Shown here piece after piece: positions 44,601-59,600 of a stretch of DNA of 64,000 bases (position 1 is the first letter of the stretch; each line of letters starts with the position of its first letter). The notes beneath the pieces were generated by a model. It did no database searches, had not been told where the DNA came from, and saw nothing but the letters and a program-made list of their open reading frames with translations. The DNA lies in NCBI RefSeq assembly GCF_023091745.1, contig NC_068935.1:62706724-62770723 (forward strand), given 5' to 3'. This DNA is from Budorcas taxicolor. Lineage: Eukaryota > Chordata > Mammalia > Artiodactyla > Bovidae. The translations under genes and the position numbers were made by a program.

Positions 44601-47600
44601 TCAACCTTTAGGCTTTTTTAAGTAGAAGCTAGGATTCACCTGCTTCAAACCCAAGATTCAAAGAGTAGGAGATTCTTTTACAACAAAAAAGGTATCGAGT
44701 ACTTAGAAGTAAACAAACAAACAAAAAGTATTCATGATAAATCATATGTGAAGTTTACTTGCTACACAGCTTTTTCACCAAGTTATCACAATCAATATAA
44801 CTCAAACTACTGAAAAACGCCAATTAATTCTGAGCTTATTTCTTCCTATTTTTGTAGGCTAAAAAGGCAGCCTTTGAATTGTGTGTAAGTGAATTCAAGA
44901 GACAGAAATAAATCCAGATAATTCAGAACGTACCAAGGATAACACATATGCCTTCTATGTGATAAGCTCTCAGAATTATTTATTCAAAGAACTCACTGCA
45001 AAAAAAAAAAAAAAAAGCTTAAAAATCAAACAATTAATGATACCACATACCACCTCCTACAATACCGGATTCCTTTTCTTTTCTTCATAGTAGTGGGTGT
45101 CGTAATCAATCCAAAACAAAAACAAAACAAAAGTTTGAATTGCTGAGACTCAGAAAGATCGATTAGCCAGAGCATCCTGCCCTCACAAAGCAGAGCCACT
45201 GGGCAGGTAAAGGAACAGCCCAAGCCCGTAGAGTGAGCTGGGACACCAGGTCCAGGGAGCGGACACACACACACGTGTGCCCCAAAGCTGCCCGGTGAGC
45301 CAGAAAGCCTGTCCCTTACGGCTCTGAAGAGACCCAGGGAGGGTGCCATTGGTCACTCATGCTGGGCGTTGGACTCTGCAGGGGAAAGCCCCGAGGAGTC
45401 ACGTGGGCTCCCTGCTCCAGAAGTTCATGACCTGCTGGGAAAAGCAACATGCCAGACACAGCTGTCCCTTCTGGCTACAGGGCCTGCACCAGATGTCTGT
45501 AGGGGTCGCTTGGGGCCCAAGTGAGGGGCAGTCAGGCCCCCAGGCCCAGCAGCTGGGAGGAGCAGGATCTGCCTCTTCAAAGGCCATCCTCCTGAGTACT
45601 TTAAGCTGCACATCTGTTGGCAAAACACAAATATTGTTACCCAAATATGAAGCCACAGATGGCAAAGGCACCTGACAGCCTTTAAAATTCCTTTCTCCTG
45701 TTTTGCAAAGCTGCCCTGGGAAATCGTGCTGTTAAATTATACACTTGTAAAGGATGTACAGACATACCTCAGGGAAACTTCGAGTTTAGTTCCAAACCAC
45801 CACAAAAAACCAAGTATTACAATCAAGTGAATCACACAAGTTTTTGTCATTTCCCAGTGCATATGAAAGTTATGTTTACACTAGACTGCAGTCTATCAAA
45901 CTGTACAAGAGCATTTGTCCAAAAAGTGTGCAGATTTTACTTAAAAACTTTATTACTAAAAAATGTTAATCGTCATCTGAGCCGTGTAATAGTAACATCA
46001 AAGATGACTGATCAGAAGTCAGCATAACAGATATAGTAATAATGAAAAAGCCTGAAATGCTGTGAGAATTATCATAATATAACACAGAGACACAAAGTCA
46101 GCAAATGCTGCCGGGAAAAGAATGGTTGCGCAAGTTTTCAGTTTGTAAAAAACATACGAACTGTGAAACACTATTAATAAAGTAAAGCACAATGAAACAA
46201 GTCACGCCTTTCTGTTCAAAAAATGGAGGACTTGGGAATTCCCTGGCAATCTGGACTCCACACCTTCACTGCCATAGGCCCGGGTTCACTCCGAGGTCAG
46301 TGAACTGAGATCCTGGAAGTCGTGTGCCATGGCCCAAATAACAAACAAAAAAAAAAGTGGGGGAGTAGTGTGGGTGCCATTTAGATTTTCACCAGTGTAT
46401 ACTGTGTTTTGGGCTAATTGCAAATCCTCCAAAAGTCTCTTAAACTCTAACTCCAAGGACTTCTCTGGTGGGCCAGTGGCTAAGAATCCGCCTTGGAAGG
46501 CAGGGGATGATGCAAGTTTGATCCCTGGTCACTGACCTAAGATCCCACAGGCCTTGGGGCAACTAAGCCCACACGCTACAAGTACTGAGCTCGCACGCCC
46601 CAACTAGAAAGTCCATGTGCTGCAGCGAGAGATTCTGGATGCTGTAACTAAGACCCAAGGTAGCCAAATCAGTTTTAAAAAAGAACAACCTCCCCCCAAA
46701 AAACTTCAACTCCACATATCTGCCCTTTGTGTGCACTTTCTGCTCCAGATTGCAGATTTGATTCAACCATAAAGAATATTGGTGCACTTGGACACAGAGA
46801 AAGCTACTGAGTCAGCAGCAGAGCAGGTTGTATTCTAGGCTGCCCCTCTGAGTATAAGACAAAATCTTAGGGCAAGGTCCCACTACAGACTTCATCCACC
46901 CATCCACCCAGTATGTGTGCTTGATTCCAGGCCTTGGAGATACCCCAGGGGAGAGGCAGGGAGAAACTGAGTCAAACAGCATATAGGAGATGGTGAGAAG
47001 GGAAGGGTGAGGCAGGGGAAAGTGGCTGGGTGGAAGCAGGCATCCAGCTTCAGGGAGGGTAGCACTGGGAAGGAGCCCACTGAGCCAACCTGAAGGAGAC
47101 CGGAAAGGGAGCCATGGAATTCCTGGGGGAAGAATGTTCCTGACAGAGGGAAGAGCCGGGCTGAGACCCTCAAGCAGGGTGGGACCTGGAGGGGCCAGGG
47201 GGGCTGCAGTGGATGGGAGGCCGGAGGAGGATGGCAGGAGCAGAGCTGGGGAGCGAGCAGCTCAGGGCTCTAGTGCTGGCTTTCTGAGCTGACCACCAAG
47301 AAGACGGAGTTGCTATTTACTAGGAAGTGGAGGCCAGGCAAAGGCCAAGCCTGAGGGACCAGAAGCTCAGGAGCTCAGGCTTGAATAGGTTCAGCTGGAG
47401 AAGCCTGCTGGAAGCCGACCAGAGATGGCAAGTCAGTGCTGGATGCGCAAGTCTGGGGTTCAGGGGCCACAGTGAGCCTGGAGATGTGGAGGAGACAGCC
47501 AGTGACTCGTAGCGGGGGTGAGGGTGGAGAGACGTCTGAGCCCCAGGCCCCCAACAGCACGCAGGGAGACCTGGCGCACACTCAGCCAGGACCTCTCAGG

Positions 47601-50600
47601 ACCCAGGGACACCACATACCATTCCCTGGTAGCTCAGTTGGTCAAAAAACCACCTGCAATGCAGGAGACCCTGGTTCAATTCCAGGGATCGGGAAGATCT
47701 GCTGGAGAAGGGATAGGCTACCCACTCCAGTATTCTTGGGCTTCTCTGGTGGCTCAGACGGTAAAGAATCCACCTGCAACGCAGGAGACCCCAGTTCAAT
47801 TCCTGGGTTGGGAAGATCCCCTGTAGAAGGGATAGTCTAACTACTCCAGTATTCTTGGGCTTCTCTGGTGGCTCGGACGGTAAAGAATCCGCCTGCAATG
47901 TGGGAGGCTTGAGTTCGATCCCTGGTTCAGGAAGATCTGCTGGAGAAGGGAACAGCTACCCCCTCCAGTATTCTGGCCTGGAGAATTCCATGGACTGGAT
48001 AGTCCACGGGGTCACAGAGAGTCAGACACAACTGAGTGACTTTGGGCTTCCCAGGTGGCGCTAGTGGTAAAGAACACACCTGGCAACGCAGGAGATGTTG
48101 GTTGTATCCCTGGGTTGGGAAGATCCCCTGGAGAAGGAAATGGTGACCCACTCCAGTATTCTTGCCTGGAGGATCTCATGGACAGAGGAGCCTGGCGAGT
48201 TGGACACGACTGAAGCAACTTAGCACACACATAAAGAATCATTATGACACTCATAACTCTGTTATTCCACAATCGTAACTGAAGAAATTTGCTAAAGGAG
48301 CAATTCCCCAATTAAATTAGGTTTGACTGTATTCTACAAATAAAGAGAAAAAAGCAAACCACAACACTGAAAACAAATAAAGCTAACTACATCAAATCAG
48401 TAACATAACCACGCAGAAAAGAATTCCAAGTGACTTTTCCCCAACACATTATGAAGAAAAATTTGAAACATACAGAAAAATTGAACAAACTGTACAAAGA
48501 ACACCCATATATCTATCATCCAGATTCTACCATTATTGACATGATTCATCCACACATCAATCCATCTTATTTTTGATGCATTTCAAAGTTCATCAGTATG
48601 CTTCATCTCCAAACAAGTTAGCATGTATACCATTAACTAGAGATGAAAACTCATTCTTAGGAAAAATTTACATCCAGTGAAATGACAAATTTTAAGTGCA
48701 CCATCTGATGAGTTCTGTCAAGTATATGGACCTGTATAAGCCAAACCCTATCAAGATAAAAGATGTTACCATGGTCACAGAGAGTTTCCCTGGCACCAGT
48801 TTCCAGTCAGCCCCACCCCCTATCCTCAGCAACATTTGGTGTTGTCAGTTTTCAGTTTTGGCCCTTCCAGTGGATGTGTAGTGGTATTTTATTGTGGCTT
48901 TAATTTGCATTACTCTGATGACTAATGTTAGTACTTTTTCACATGAAAACTGGTCATCACTCAAATGCCTTCCTTTATGAAGTACTTACTAAAATCTTTT
49001 CCTGTTTCAAAAATAGACTGTCTTTTTTATTATTGGATTGTAAGAGTTTTATTCTGGATATAAGTCGTTTGTCTGATATACGACTTTCCTATTTACAACT
49101 TGTGTCAACTATTTCTCAATCACTTCTGTCTTTTCATTTTCTTAATCTTACCTTTGGAAAAGAAAAAGTTTCAAGTTTTAATGAAGTCCAATGTATCCAT
49201 TTTCCCCTTTAATAATTACTGCTTTCTGTATGCTAAGAATAAAAGCTTTGTATTTAGATCCATAATTAATCTTGAATTAAATTTCATGTATGGCATGTTC
49301 AGCTCAGTTGCTAAGTTGTGTCCAACTCTTGCAACCCCATGGACTGCAGCATGCCAGGCTTCCCTGTCCATCACAAACTCCCGAAGCTTGCTAAAACTCA
49401 TGTCCATTGAGTTGGTGATGCCATCCAACCATCTCATCCTCTGTTGTCCCCTTCTCCTGCCTTCAATCTTTCCCAGCATCAGGGTCTTTTCCAATGACTC
49501 AGTTCTTCGCATCAGGTGGCCAAAGTATTGGAACTTCAGCTACAGCGTCAGTGCTTCCAATGAATATTCAGGACTGACTTCCATTAGGATTGACTGGTTT
49601 GACCTCCCTGCAGTCCAAGGGACTCTCAACAGTCTTCTCCAACACCACAGTTCAAAAGCATCAATTCTTCGGTGCTCAGCTTTCTTTATGGTCCAACTCT
49701 CACATCTATACATGACTGGGATGTGAGAGTCATGATCATTCCCAGAGTCATACTGGGAAAACCATAGCTTTGACTAGATGGGCCTTTGTTGGCAAAGTAA
49801 TATCTCTGCTTTTTAATATGCTATCTAGGTTGACCATAGCTTTTCCTCCAAGGTGCAAGCATCTTTTAACTTCATGGCTGCAGTCACCATCTGCAGTGAT
49901 TTTGGAGCCCCCAAAAATAAAGTCCGTCACTGTTTCCATTGTTTCCCCATCTATTTGCCATGAAATGATGGGACCAGATGCCATGATCTTTGTTTGTTTA
50001 ATGTTCAGGTTTAAGCCAGCTTTTTCACTCTCCTCTTTCACTTTCATCAAGAGGCTCTTTAGTTCCTCTTCACTTTCTGTCATAAGGGTGGTGTCATCTG
50101 CATATCTGAAGTTATTGATATTCCTCCTGGCAATCTTGATTCCAGTTTGTGTTTCATCCAGCCTGGCATTTCTCATGATATACTCTGCATATAAGTTAAA
50201 TAAGCAGGGTGACAATATACAGCCTCTTTTCCCAATTTGGAACCAGTCCATTGCTCCATGTCCAGTTCTAACTGTTGCTTCTTGACCTGCATACAGATTT
50301 CTCAGGAGGCAGGTCAGGCGGTCTGGTATTCCCATCTCTTTAAGAATTTTCTACAGTCTGTTGTGATCTATACAGTGAAAAGCTTTAGTGCAATCAATGA
50401 AGCAAAAGTAGATGTTCTTCTCGAATTCTCTTGCTTTTTCTATGATCCAATGGATGTTCACAATTTGATCTTTGGTTCCTCTGCCTTTTCTAAATCCAGC
50501 TTGAACATCTGGAAGTTCTCAGTTCACATACTGTTGAAGCCTAGCTTGGAGAATTTTCAGCATTACTTTGCTAGCGTGTGAGATGAGTTCAACTGTGCAG

Positions 50601-53600
50601 TAGTTTGAACATTCTTTGGCACTGCCTTTCTTTGGGATTGGAATGAAAACTGACCTTTCTCAGCCCCGAGGCTACTACTGAGTGTTCCAAATTTGCTGGC
50701 ATATTGAGTGCAGCACCTTCACAGCATCATCTTTTAGGATTTGAAATACCTCAGCTGGAATTCCATCACCTCCACCAGCTTTGTTCTTACTGATGCTTCC
50801 TAAGGCCCACTTGACTTCAGACTCCAGGATGTCTGGCTCTAGGTGAGTGATCACACCATTGTGGTTATCTGGGTCATGAAGATCTTTCTTGTGTAGTTCT
50901 TCTGTGTATTCTTGCCACCTCTTCTTAATATCTTCTGCTTCTGTTCAGTCCATACCGTTTCTTTTATTGTGCCCATCTTTGCATGAAATGTTCCCTTGGT
51001 AGCTCTAATTTTCTTGAAGAGATCTTCAGTCTTCCTTGTGGTGAGCAGCAGTTGAACTCTCTATTCATTCCTTCTGCCTTAGCTGGAGTTTAGTATAGAG
51101 TTTCTATGAAGAATTTGCCTACCTTCCCCACTGCCTGTGGCTAATCTGATTTCCAGAATTTCTGTCTTCATTCCTCTTATTCCTTAACCCTCGAGTCTAG
51201 GTCTCTATCAAAGTCTCTGTTTCCCTGCAGCAGCACTGAGGAGGACTGCCCATGGGTAAACAGCTGTTTTTCATCTAACGCAGTTTCCTTCTTCCAGGTA
51301 TCGACTTCCCTCTAGTTTCTGCCTGTTTTCAGTCTCTCTCTAGTGTCTTAAAACAAGTGGTTTTTTCTTTTTGTCTTGAGTTGTTAGCTTTTATCTGCAA
51401 GGAGGTGGGAGGTAGTCCAAAATGAGCTACCTCACTACTACTAGAAGCAAATTCTCCAGGTGGTTTTTGAACACAATAATCTTGATTTTACGATCCTGGT
51501 GAGATATATCCTAAGGACAAGAAGAAATCTGAAACGTCATTCATAATTATTATTTTCGTAGTACTAATGATATTATAATCTGTTAATGATTTTATGTGTA
51601 TTACAAGATAAAGTAAGTAACCTTTAATGTTAATTAGGAATGAACTTTTTTTGTGTAAGAAAAAGATATATAAGGATAAATTAAAGTTGAAGACAAACCC
51701 GCTAATGTTAATTTAATGACAAACCCTCTAATGTTAATTTCCATTGTAGACATCGTTATGTATTTGTGAGGTAAGAAAGCTTTTCAGTATGTTTTCTAGC
51801 TTTGTCCACTGAAAAATAACAGATACAATGGCACCCCAGTAAGAGTGTGCACATCTAACACCAAAATCTTGGATTCTAAATATCATTTCCCACTAAAAGG
51901 ATCCAGAATTCTTGGAACCAGCTCTGGGTTAGGAAAGCACACATTGGGATGGAATGTCTTATCCCAGAAAGCAAAGAATTACTTAAAGACTAATTAATAA
52001 GGGTATGCCAAGACAACACAGGTGCCAGCATAAAGGGAATCTCATTGGCCACATTTGGAATAATTTGATCAAGAAAGAATAGTGACTTTGGCTGCATAGT
52101 AAAACATTTAATAAGTAAAATTCCATGAGTCTGTATTGACATCAAAGAGAACAGAAAATACAACAGCAAATATTTTGCCACCATTTCAGGTGATCATTAC
52201 ACCATCTCCTTACTCTGGAATTTAGTTATCAAAGGCAAACATTCAGCATTTATACTGATCCAGGGTTATTATATCCCCTTCCATAAAGGGGGAGTGTTTT
52301 ATGGACTAATGGTGATGGAACAGGAACCACTGTTGTGAATATGAATGCCAACAAGGGAGGTGATGTAAGCTGTCTTCTTTCGTAACTCCCCAACATTGTC
52401 AAATCAAGAAAGATGCATAAATATACAATTTAGTTTTGACAGTAACCAAAGAAACTCAAAGGAGACACCATGTAAAGCTGGCATCGCATTTCTGGGTGAT
52501 GGAACAGGAGAGGAGACGGCTAGACTGTTGTTTTCACCATAACCTCGAGGTTATGCTGTTATCAAGTGGCTATAATACTTTGATTATAAAATCAAAATCC
52601 AAACAGCCTAACCCTTCGATAGCTTCCTACTATTATGACATTAACATCAAAAATCCTGCACCCACCTTGTCAGCCTCTCAGCCTGCATCTCAGCCCCCAA
52701 CTCCTGCTCTGCCGCAGCCTGCTTAAGTATCTCAGTTGATGAAGCTCTGGCCAGACTCCGGGCTTTCACAGGTACTCTTCTCCACCTGGAAAGCCCTCCT
52801 CCACTCTGGGCTTTGCTCCCTTGGTCCCTCACTTCAGCACTGCCTCCTTAGGGTGGGCCTCCGTATCTCTCCCAAGGCTGGGCTATTCCTCCATTACACA
52901 TGATCACAGTGAATCCTCTTCCAACTCCTCCTTTAGAACACTGAACCCACTGTAATTACATAATCACTTGGAAATTATTTAAAGTCTGTCTCTCCAGTCA
53001 CACTCAAGCTCCATGCAAACTAGATGCCACTCTGTGTCGGTCACCCTACAGCCTGCCTACCACACTGCCCCAGGTACCATAGATACCTAACTCCATCATG
53101 GGATGAATGACTGGATGACAGCCTGATGAACTACAGATCCTTCAACACAGAGCAGCAAGGAACCCAGTACTTGTATGTGGAAAAATTTAATCAGTTAGAA
53201 TTAAGTACCACTGTAAAAAAAAAAAAAAAAAAGGCCTATGAAGGATGTAGCTGTTTGCAAGTGTAGGTGAGAAAGCTGTTCGATATGTGACCTGAAGTCT
53301 TACAGCATCCGTCTGAGAAGTGACTTGTGGTGGGGACTGAGGTCTTAGTGGAGGTGGTGAGAAGTGATTGGTTGTGAGGTACATTTTGAATGTGGAGGGC
53401 CATAGTACTTGCTGGTGGATTAGAGGAAGGTGAAAACTTAGGACATCTCCTAGAATTTTAGACTGGTAACTGGGTGGATGCTGATGATATTTAATGAAAC
53501 AGAAACTAGGGAGAGAAGCAGATCCATTGTTGTTGGTGTTCAGTCGCTCAGTCATGTCCAAAGCAGAATCGAAGGAGGGAAAAGAGCATGAGTTCTGTTT

Positions 53601-56600
53601 GGGACTTGTTAAGTTTGAGACGGCTAGGAGCAACTCCAAGGGAAAGACTGAAGAGGCCATCCAATGTGGGGCTCAAGAGGTTAGAGATGCCCAAAACCAT
53701 CACAATATTGTAAAGTAATTATCTCCCAATTAAAATAAAGTAATTAAGAAAAGAAAAGCAAAAAAAAAAAAAAGAGGTTAGAGATGCAAGCTAGAGACAC
53801 AGGCACAGAGGAGAATGGTCAGCACACAGCTGCACAGAAATAATGGAAACAGCCCTAATTAAATCAAGGTAGAGGCATCAATAAAATGTCAGGTGATCAT
53901 TAAAAATGACGGCATAAAAACATTATCTATGTGTAGATGGCAGTTTTATGGACAATCCTTCCGTTTCCTCTTCCCATATTTTCTAAAAAACATTTTTCCC
54001 CCACAAAACAGTTATTACTTTTATAATTAGAAAACACAAGTTATTTTCATTTTAGAGAAAAGTGATGATACGTATTTTTATCGACATGGAAAGATATCTA
54101 CGACATTATCAGTGTGGAAAGAAGGCAAGTTACAACAGTACATATTATATGATCCCATTTATCTCAATCAACATGTAGGAATTTCTCTGGTGGTCCAGTG
54201 GCTAAGACTCATGCTCCCAATGCAAGGGGCCCGAGTTCGATCCTTGGTCAGGGTACTAGATACTGTATGCTACAACTAAAAGATCCTGCATGCTACTACG
54301 AGGACCGAACATCCCATGTGCCCCAACTGAACATCCCATGTGCCCCAACTGAAACCCAGTGCAGCCAAAAAACAAATAAATATTCAATAAGTAAAACATA
54401 GACACATATACACAGGTGTGTAAAGAAGACTCTAGAAGGATATTTAAAATGCCAATAGCAAAGGTAACCTTTAGGTTATTATTTGCCAGTTGTAGTTGCA
54501 GTACACTCTGCACAGGATCTGGAAAATATTAATGTGTTCATAAAAAAATATTTGATACAGTAATTTAAACTCACTTTTCATGTCATTCTCTCTCTCTTTA
54601 ATGCACCTGTGTTTTAGGGCTTTCCTGATCTCTTACCCTGGCACAGCGACCACTCAAATGTTGGCTGTTCTTATATCTGGAGTTGCATGGCATAATGGAC
54701 TTTGGCCCTCTGAACCACTCCTCAGAAGGATGTTTTCAAATGCATAAAATAAAATACATAGAAACTGATTAACAACTTACTTTGAGAATTGGTATTAAGA
54801 GTAATATGTGCCTCTTTAGTAAGCCACTAAATAAACAGCCAGATCTGGAAGTGAGTCTGACAACTAAGTTTGAGTTGTGATAAACACAAGCAATATTTCA
54901 AAATCTCTGTAACTGCATGGAATACGATATGAAAGCATCTTTGCTCTCTATTGGTGACAAAAGCACAGATACTCCTAACACTACCATGGTCTGCTGCCTA
55001 TATTTGTTATTAAATTTTTACTGAGAGGTTAGTAAAACTAAAGGCCAAGTGTACATCCAAGGTTACAGAACCCCTGACTTCTCAAACTTGAGCCAGAACC
55101 CTCAGTCTAGAAAGATACACATCAAACCGTAACAGCAGTTTTCTCTGCATGCTGGAATTTCCAGAGTAATTTCCACATGCATTTTCTAAATTTCCTAGAA
55201 TGATGCTTTACTTATGAAATTAAAAATAAAGCGCATAATGAACAGTATTTTTGTTTGGTTGTTCATTTTCTTTTGTCTTAAACAATCTGGAAGAGTGGTT
55301 AAGAAATTTTACACAGTTGCTCACAGGCTGTATTAACAGTTTCTTACAGGGTCACACCACTGAAAAAAAAACTTTCAATTTTGCCTAACTACTTATTACA
55401 ATGACTCAAATTATTCCTGTGTTCTTACAAGCCTAGAAAAAAATTCACTAGAATTATTTATTCTGGAGTTAAAAGAACAAAAAGACAAACTGTCACAACT
55501 GCAGACATTTGTCTCTTTTTTTTGCCAAGTGTAATTCCAAAAACAGCTGAAAATATTAGACCAAATTAGTACTTAATATGGACTAATACCTTCTGCTGTT
55601 TACAAAAACAGAAAACCCAGAAACACAGAAATTTGTATTTTAAAAACAAATTACTAAAATATATATATACAGATTTAAAATACTTTTCAAAGAAATGTCA
55701 AAACTTAAGTACCAGTAGAAACCCCAGAAAAACCCAAGTGCTTACATTTTTCACAAATAATCTACATGGAGACAGCCAGCTCATGCTGAAAAGTGCTCAA
55801 GTTGGTGTCTTAGCAGCAAAACATGAAAAGGAGATGGAAATGAGGGAAAATGTGCCTATCTCAGAAGCCTGCTTTGATTTCTTTCAAAACTAAAAATAAA
55901 ACCTTCGGACTGCTCTATTAATAAGTCTAGAAAATGGATGCCTTTTTTTTGTGGAAAGTTTTCACAAACAGCGAAATAAAAATATCTTCTCAGTTAATAG
56001 AGCCGAGGGATGTAAACATAAACCAGATGTCAATCCTTGTTTCTCGACAATTCCATTCTCCCTCAGGGCTCTGGTGGGACTTCAGTTGTAAAGATGTTTC
56101 CACAGCACAAGGAGACAAGTTAAATGAATGAAGGGCTGCACACAGCAACATGGCCCAGGCTCAAAAGCCAAGGAGCGCATAAAAAGCACTAGCTGCAGAA
56201 TGTCACCTGTGGTAGGGCATCGTCCTGGGAATTCGCAAAGTACTTTCGAAGGTTATAAACTGGCCTGTGGAACACGGCACAGAGCCTGGCTGGGGAGTAG
56301 CCTCATCACCTTCAGGGGATGGACAACCTCTCGGTCTCCAAGATCAGGGAGGAAAGGAAGGTTTGAGGAGGAGACGTGGAACAGGAGCCCCTGGGGTCTG
56401 ATGGCCTCCAGAACCCGGGGGTTGGGGGGACAGGCCAGGTGGCCGGAGCACCTGCCACCACCTCCTGGGGCTCGGGACCCTCTCAGAGTGAGGCCGCTGG
56501 AAGGAAGACCGAGCCTACTTGGCACAGCTGGGCCAGCTGGGCCAGCTGGGTCTGCTCTGCCACCAGCATCCCTGCCAGCGCAACTTCTCTGAGACCCCCG

Positions 56601-59600
56601 CCGCCCCATCCTCCCACCCTGAACTCTCCGAGTTCTCTCCCATCAGAGCCTCCAGACACGTGACCCTCTCCTTTGCATGTGCCTCCTCCTGGAATCTAAC
56701 GGTGCCTTATCATTCAGGTCCTGGGTAGTGGGGGTCGCTTTTCAAAGAAGTCTCTCCCCTGACGCTACCCAGGTGGGATCTGTCTAATGTTTTCGTGCAC
56801 TCTAAGTGGCCATTGTCACCTTTAGCCCCTTGTAAAATAAAGGTGTATTGGCCTGTTGTCTTTTAAACCAGAAAATCACTGAGTGTATGAACAGTCCCTA
56901 GCATCTAGGGCAGGAACTGACAAATAACAGATGCTCAATTAGTCCAGGCTAAGTGAAAAAAGGACTGCAATAGAAAGAGTACCACAGTCACCGAGAAACA
57001 AGGCGACAGCAATATGGTCCTGAATACTTTCAGGGTATTCCTTATGACGTCACAACACAAACGAGAGAGAACGTTCAGCAGCTGTGGGTGCTCTTCAACC
57101 CTGAGTCCCAAGGAGCCGCTGCAAGTTAGAACGGTACCAAAATAAAAACACTCCATTTTCTTCAAGATCCACAAATGAGAACAGGATGATGTTCTTGCCA
57201 AATAAAGGGTCCCGTCTCAGCTCCTCTGTTCACATTAGGTTGTTAAATGGAAGCTTCTGAAGTTTTGCTTTCTCATGCTAACTGCTGAAAATGATTTCTT
57301 CCTACCCGAATAAACAGCTCTCTAATCTCTACAAATTTCTGCTTATCTACTCAAATGTAGTTTTTTTCCCTCTAAAACCACGCAATTGGAAGGCCATCCT
57401 TGATTTAGCAATATCTATCAAAGTTTAAAATGCATATATCCTTTGACCCAGCAAGTTCCAGCTCTACGAATTTCTCCTACAGATAAACTTAGCTGTGAGA
57501 AATGGTATAATATAAAAGACTATTCACTACGACAATGAAATAAAAAAACACTGGAAACATAAATATCCATCAAGAGAAAATCAGTTAAGAAATTACGGTG
57601 TATCCATAATGGACTACTACCTCAACCCTTAAAATGAGTGACATGTCTGTATAGAAATTGATACCACACAAGCATCAAAATATATTAACTAAAAAGAGCA
57701 AACGGTGCAAATGCGCAGTGTTTTACTATTTGGTAAAAAACTATACACATAAGATATATACGTAAACACATATAAAAAATATATATATAAACACATAAAA
57801 ATATATAATATGAGGTATCTAGAATAGTCTATTTCATAGGAGACAAAGTAGATGAGCAATTGCCAGGGGCTGAGGGAGGGGGAAGAGCGGGGAGTTCTCA
57901 TTTAATGGTTATCATTTTAGTTTTGCAAGATAAAAGGGCTCTGGAGATACACGGTGGTGATGGCTGCACAGCAAACAGAATGTACTCAGTGTCACTAAAC
58001 TGCACATTGAATAGTTAAAACAGAAAATTTTGTTATGAACATTTCACAATTTCAAAATTACACACGCACACTCACAGATTTATAAGAAACTGATAATGAT
58101 GGTTGCCTTCAGGGAGAAATGGTTGTCTGAGGACAGGGTGGCAAGGAGACCTTATACCATGTAACCTTTTATACCACCTTTTTAATGCTGTACTGTTATA
58201 TACGTATTTACAGTAATCATTAAAAAACCTCAGCCTTACACAAGAAGCCTTTTCCTTAATCACATGTCACTTATGTCATTTCTTTAAGTCAAAAAGAAAT
58301 TAGGATTCCACTTCAGTTTTGAGGGTACTTATTAGATTTAAATGATGCCAGCCACAAAAAATTACACTTGTTCCCCAAAGATCACATTCACCAAAACCCT
58401 GTCTTTATTTTTATCAGCTATTACAGAAAGCTTCAAAATCATCATAGAAGAAAATTACCATTTTTATCAGTGTGCAACTTTTATTCCATCACAACCAAGG
58501 CAGTTGAATATAAAACTATTTTAACAGCAAAAAGCCCTCATCATAAATCAAGACACAAATCAGCCCGCAATTATCCAAGTTAGAAAACAAACTATGCTTA
58601 TGTTGCAGTCTACCCTATGGCTCCGACTTCCGTGTCAGAATTTAAAACACACACATGCACATATACACCCTCTGGAGTCCTCCTAGTTTATCTAAAACCT
58701 ACTTTTGTGAAGATCCGCTATTTTCTCGAGTCTTCTGGAATGGGCACTGGAGTCATGCAGCTGGTATCATGACCTCTGTCGCCTTCCCCAGTACCCCACG
58801 GCCAGTGAAGAAGGCAGCACGTGCAGGGCCCAGCACCACCCCTGGCTCAAAGCAGGAGCAAAAATATTTGTTGGATGAATGCATAAACCATTATCTGCTA
58901 ATGGGCTTGCCCTCAAGAGCCTCACAAAGACAAAACTTCAGAAAGAAAGAAGTAAAAGATGCTCTGTTCACTTGAAGTCGGCATAAGATAAAGGTGAAGA
59001 CCAGATAGCTATGACATACTGGCTAGCTGGACTCCAGACCTTATCCCATCCCAAAGTTAAATACAAAAACAAGTATTCCAAATACCGTACAAAAAACATA
59101 AGACAACGAAACTATATGAATCTTTTGCATGTATCAAATATATATGTACGAATATAGCACATCATCAAGTTTTTTAGGAAGAAAGAAAATCTAGATGAGC
59201 ATCGTCATATCATGTAATAAAGAAAAATCTCTGCATGATGACAGAGAATTAATATCCTTAATATATTAAGAGTTCTTATAAACTGACTTGAAATACCCTG
59301 ATGGAAGAATAAACGCAAGACACCAACAGGCAATTCACAAAAACCAAATACAAATGGCCAGTGACCACCGACGTTCAGCCCTAGTAATAACCCAAGAAAC
59401 ACACATTTAAAAAGGACATCCAATTCTGCGAGGATATGGGAAATACGGGAAGTAGCACTTGCTAAGATTGTCATGGGAAATGGGATAGACATTTTGGAAG
59501 GCGACGTGGTAAGTACCCACCGGCAACTTCAAGTCTAGGCAGCCATTCTTCAAAAGGACTGGCACCTGAGGACATTCAATTCAATAGCATCTTTAATAGT

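Noticed and set aside
56128..56609. GC-rich frames of about 120-154 codons in MECP2 intron 2
   Set aside because: No splice sites in a plausible arrangement, low-complexity Pro/Gly/Ala content, and frames open on both strands, which is a composition effect.
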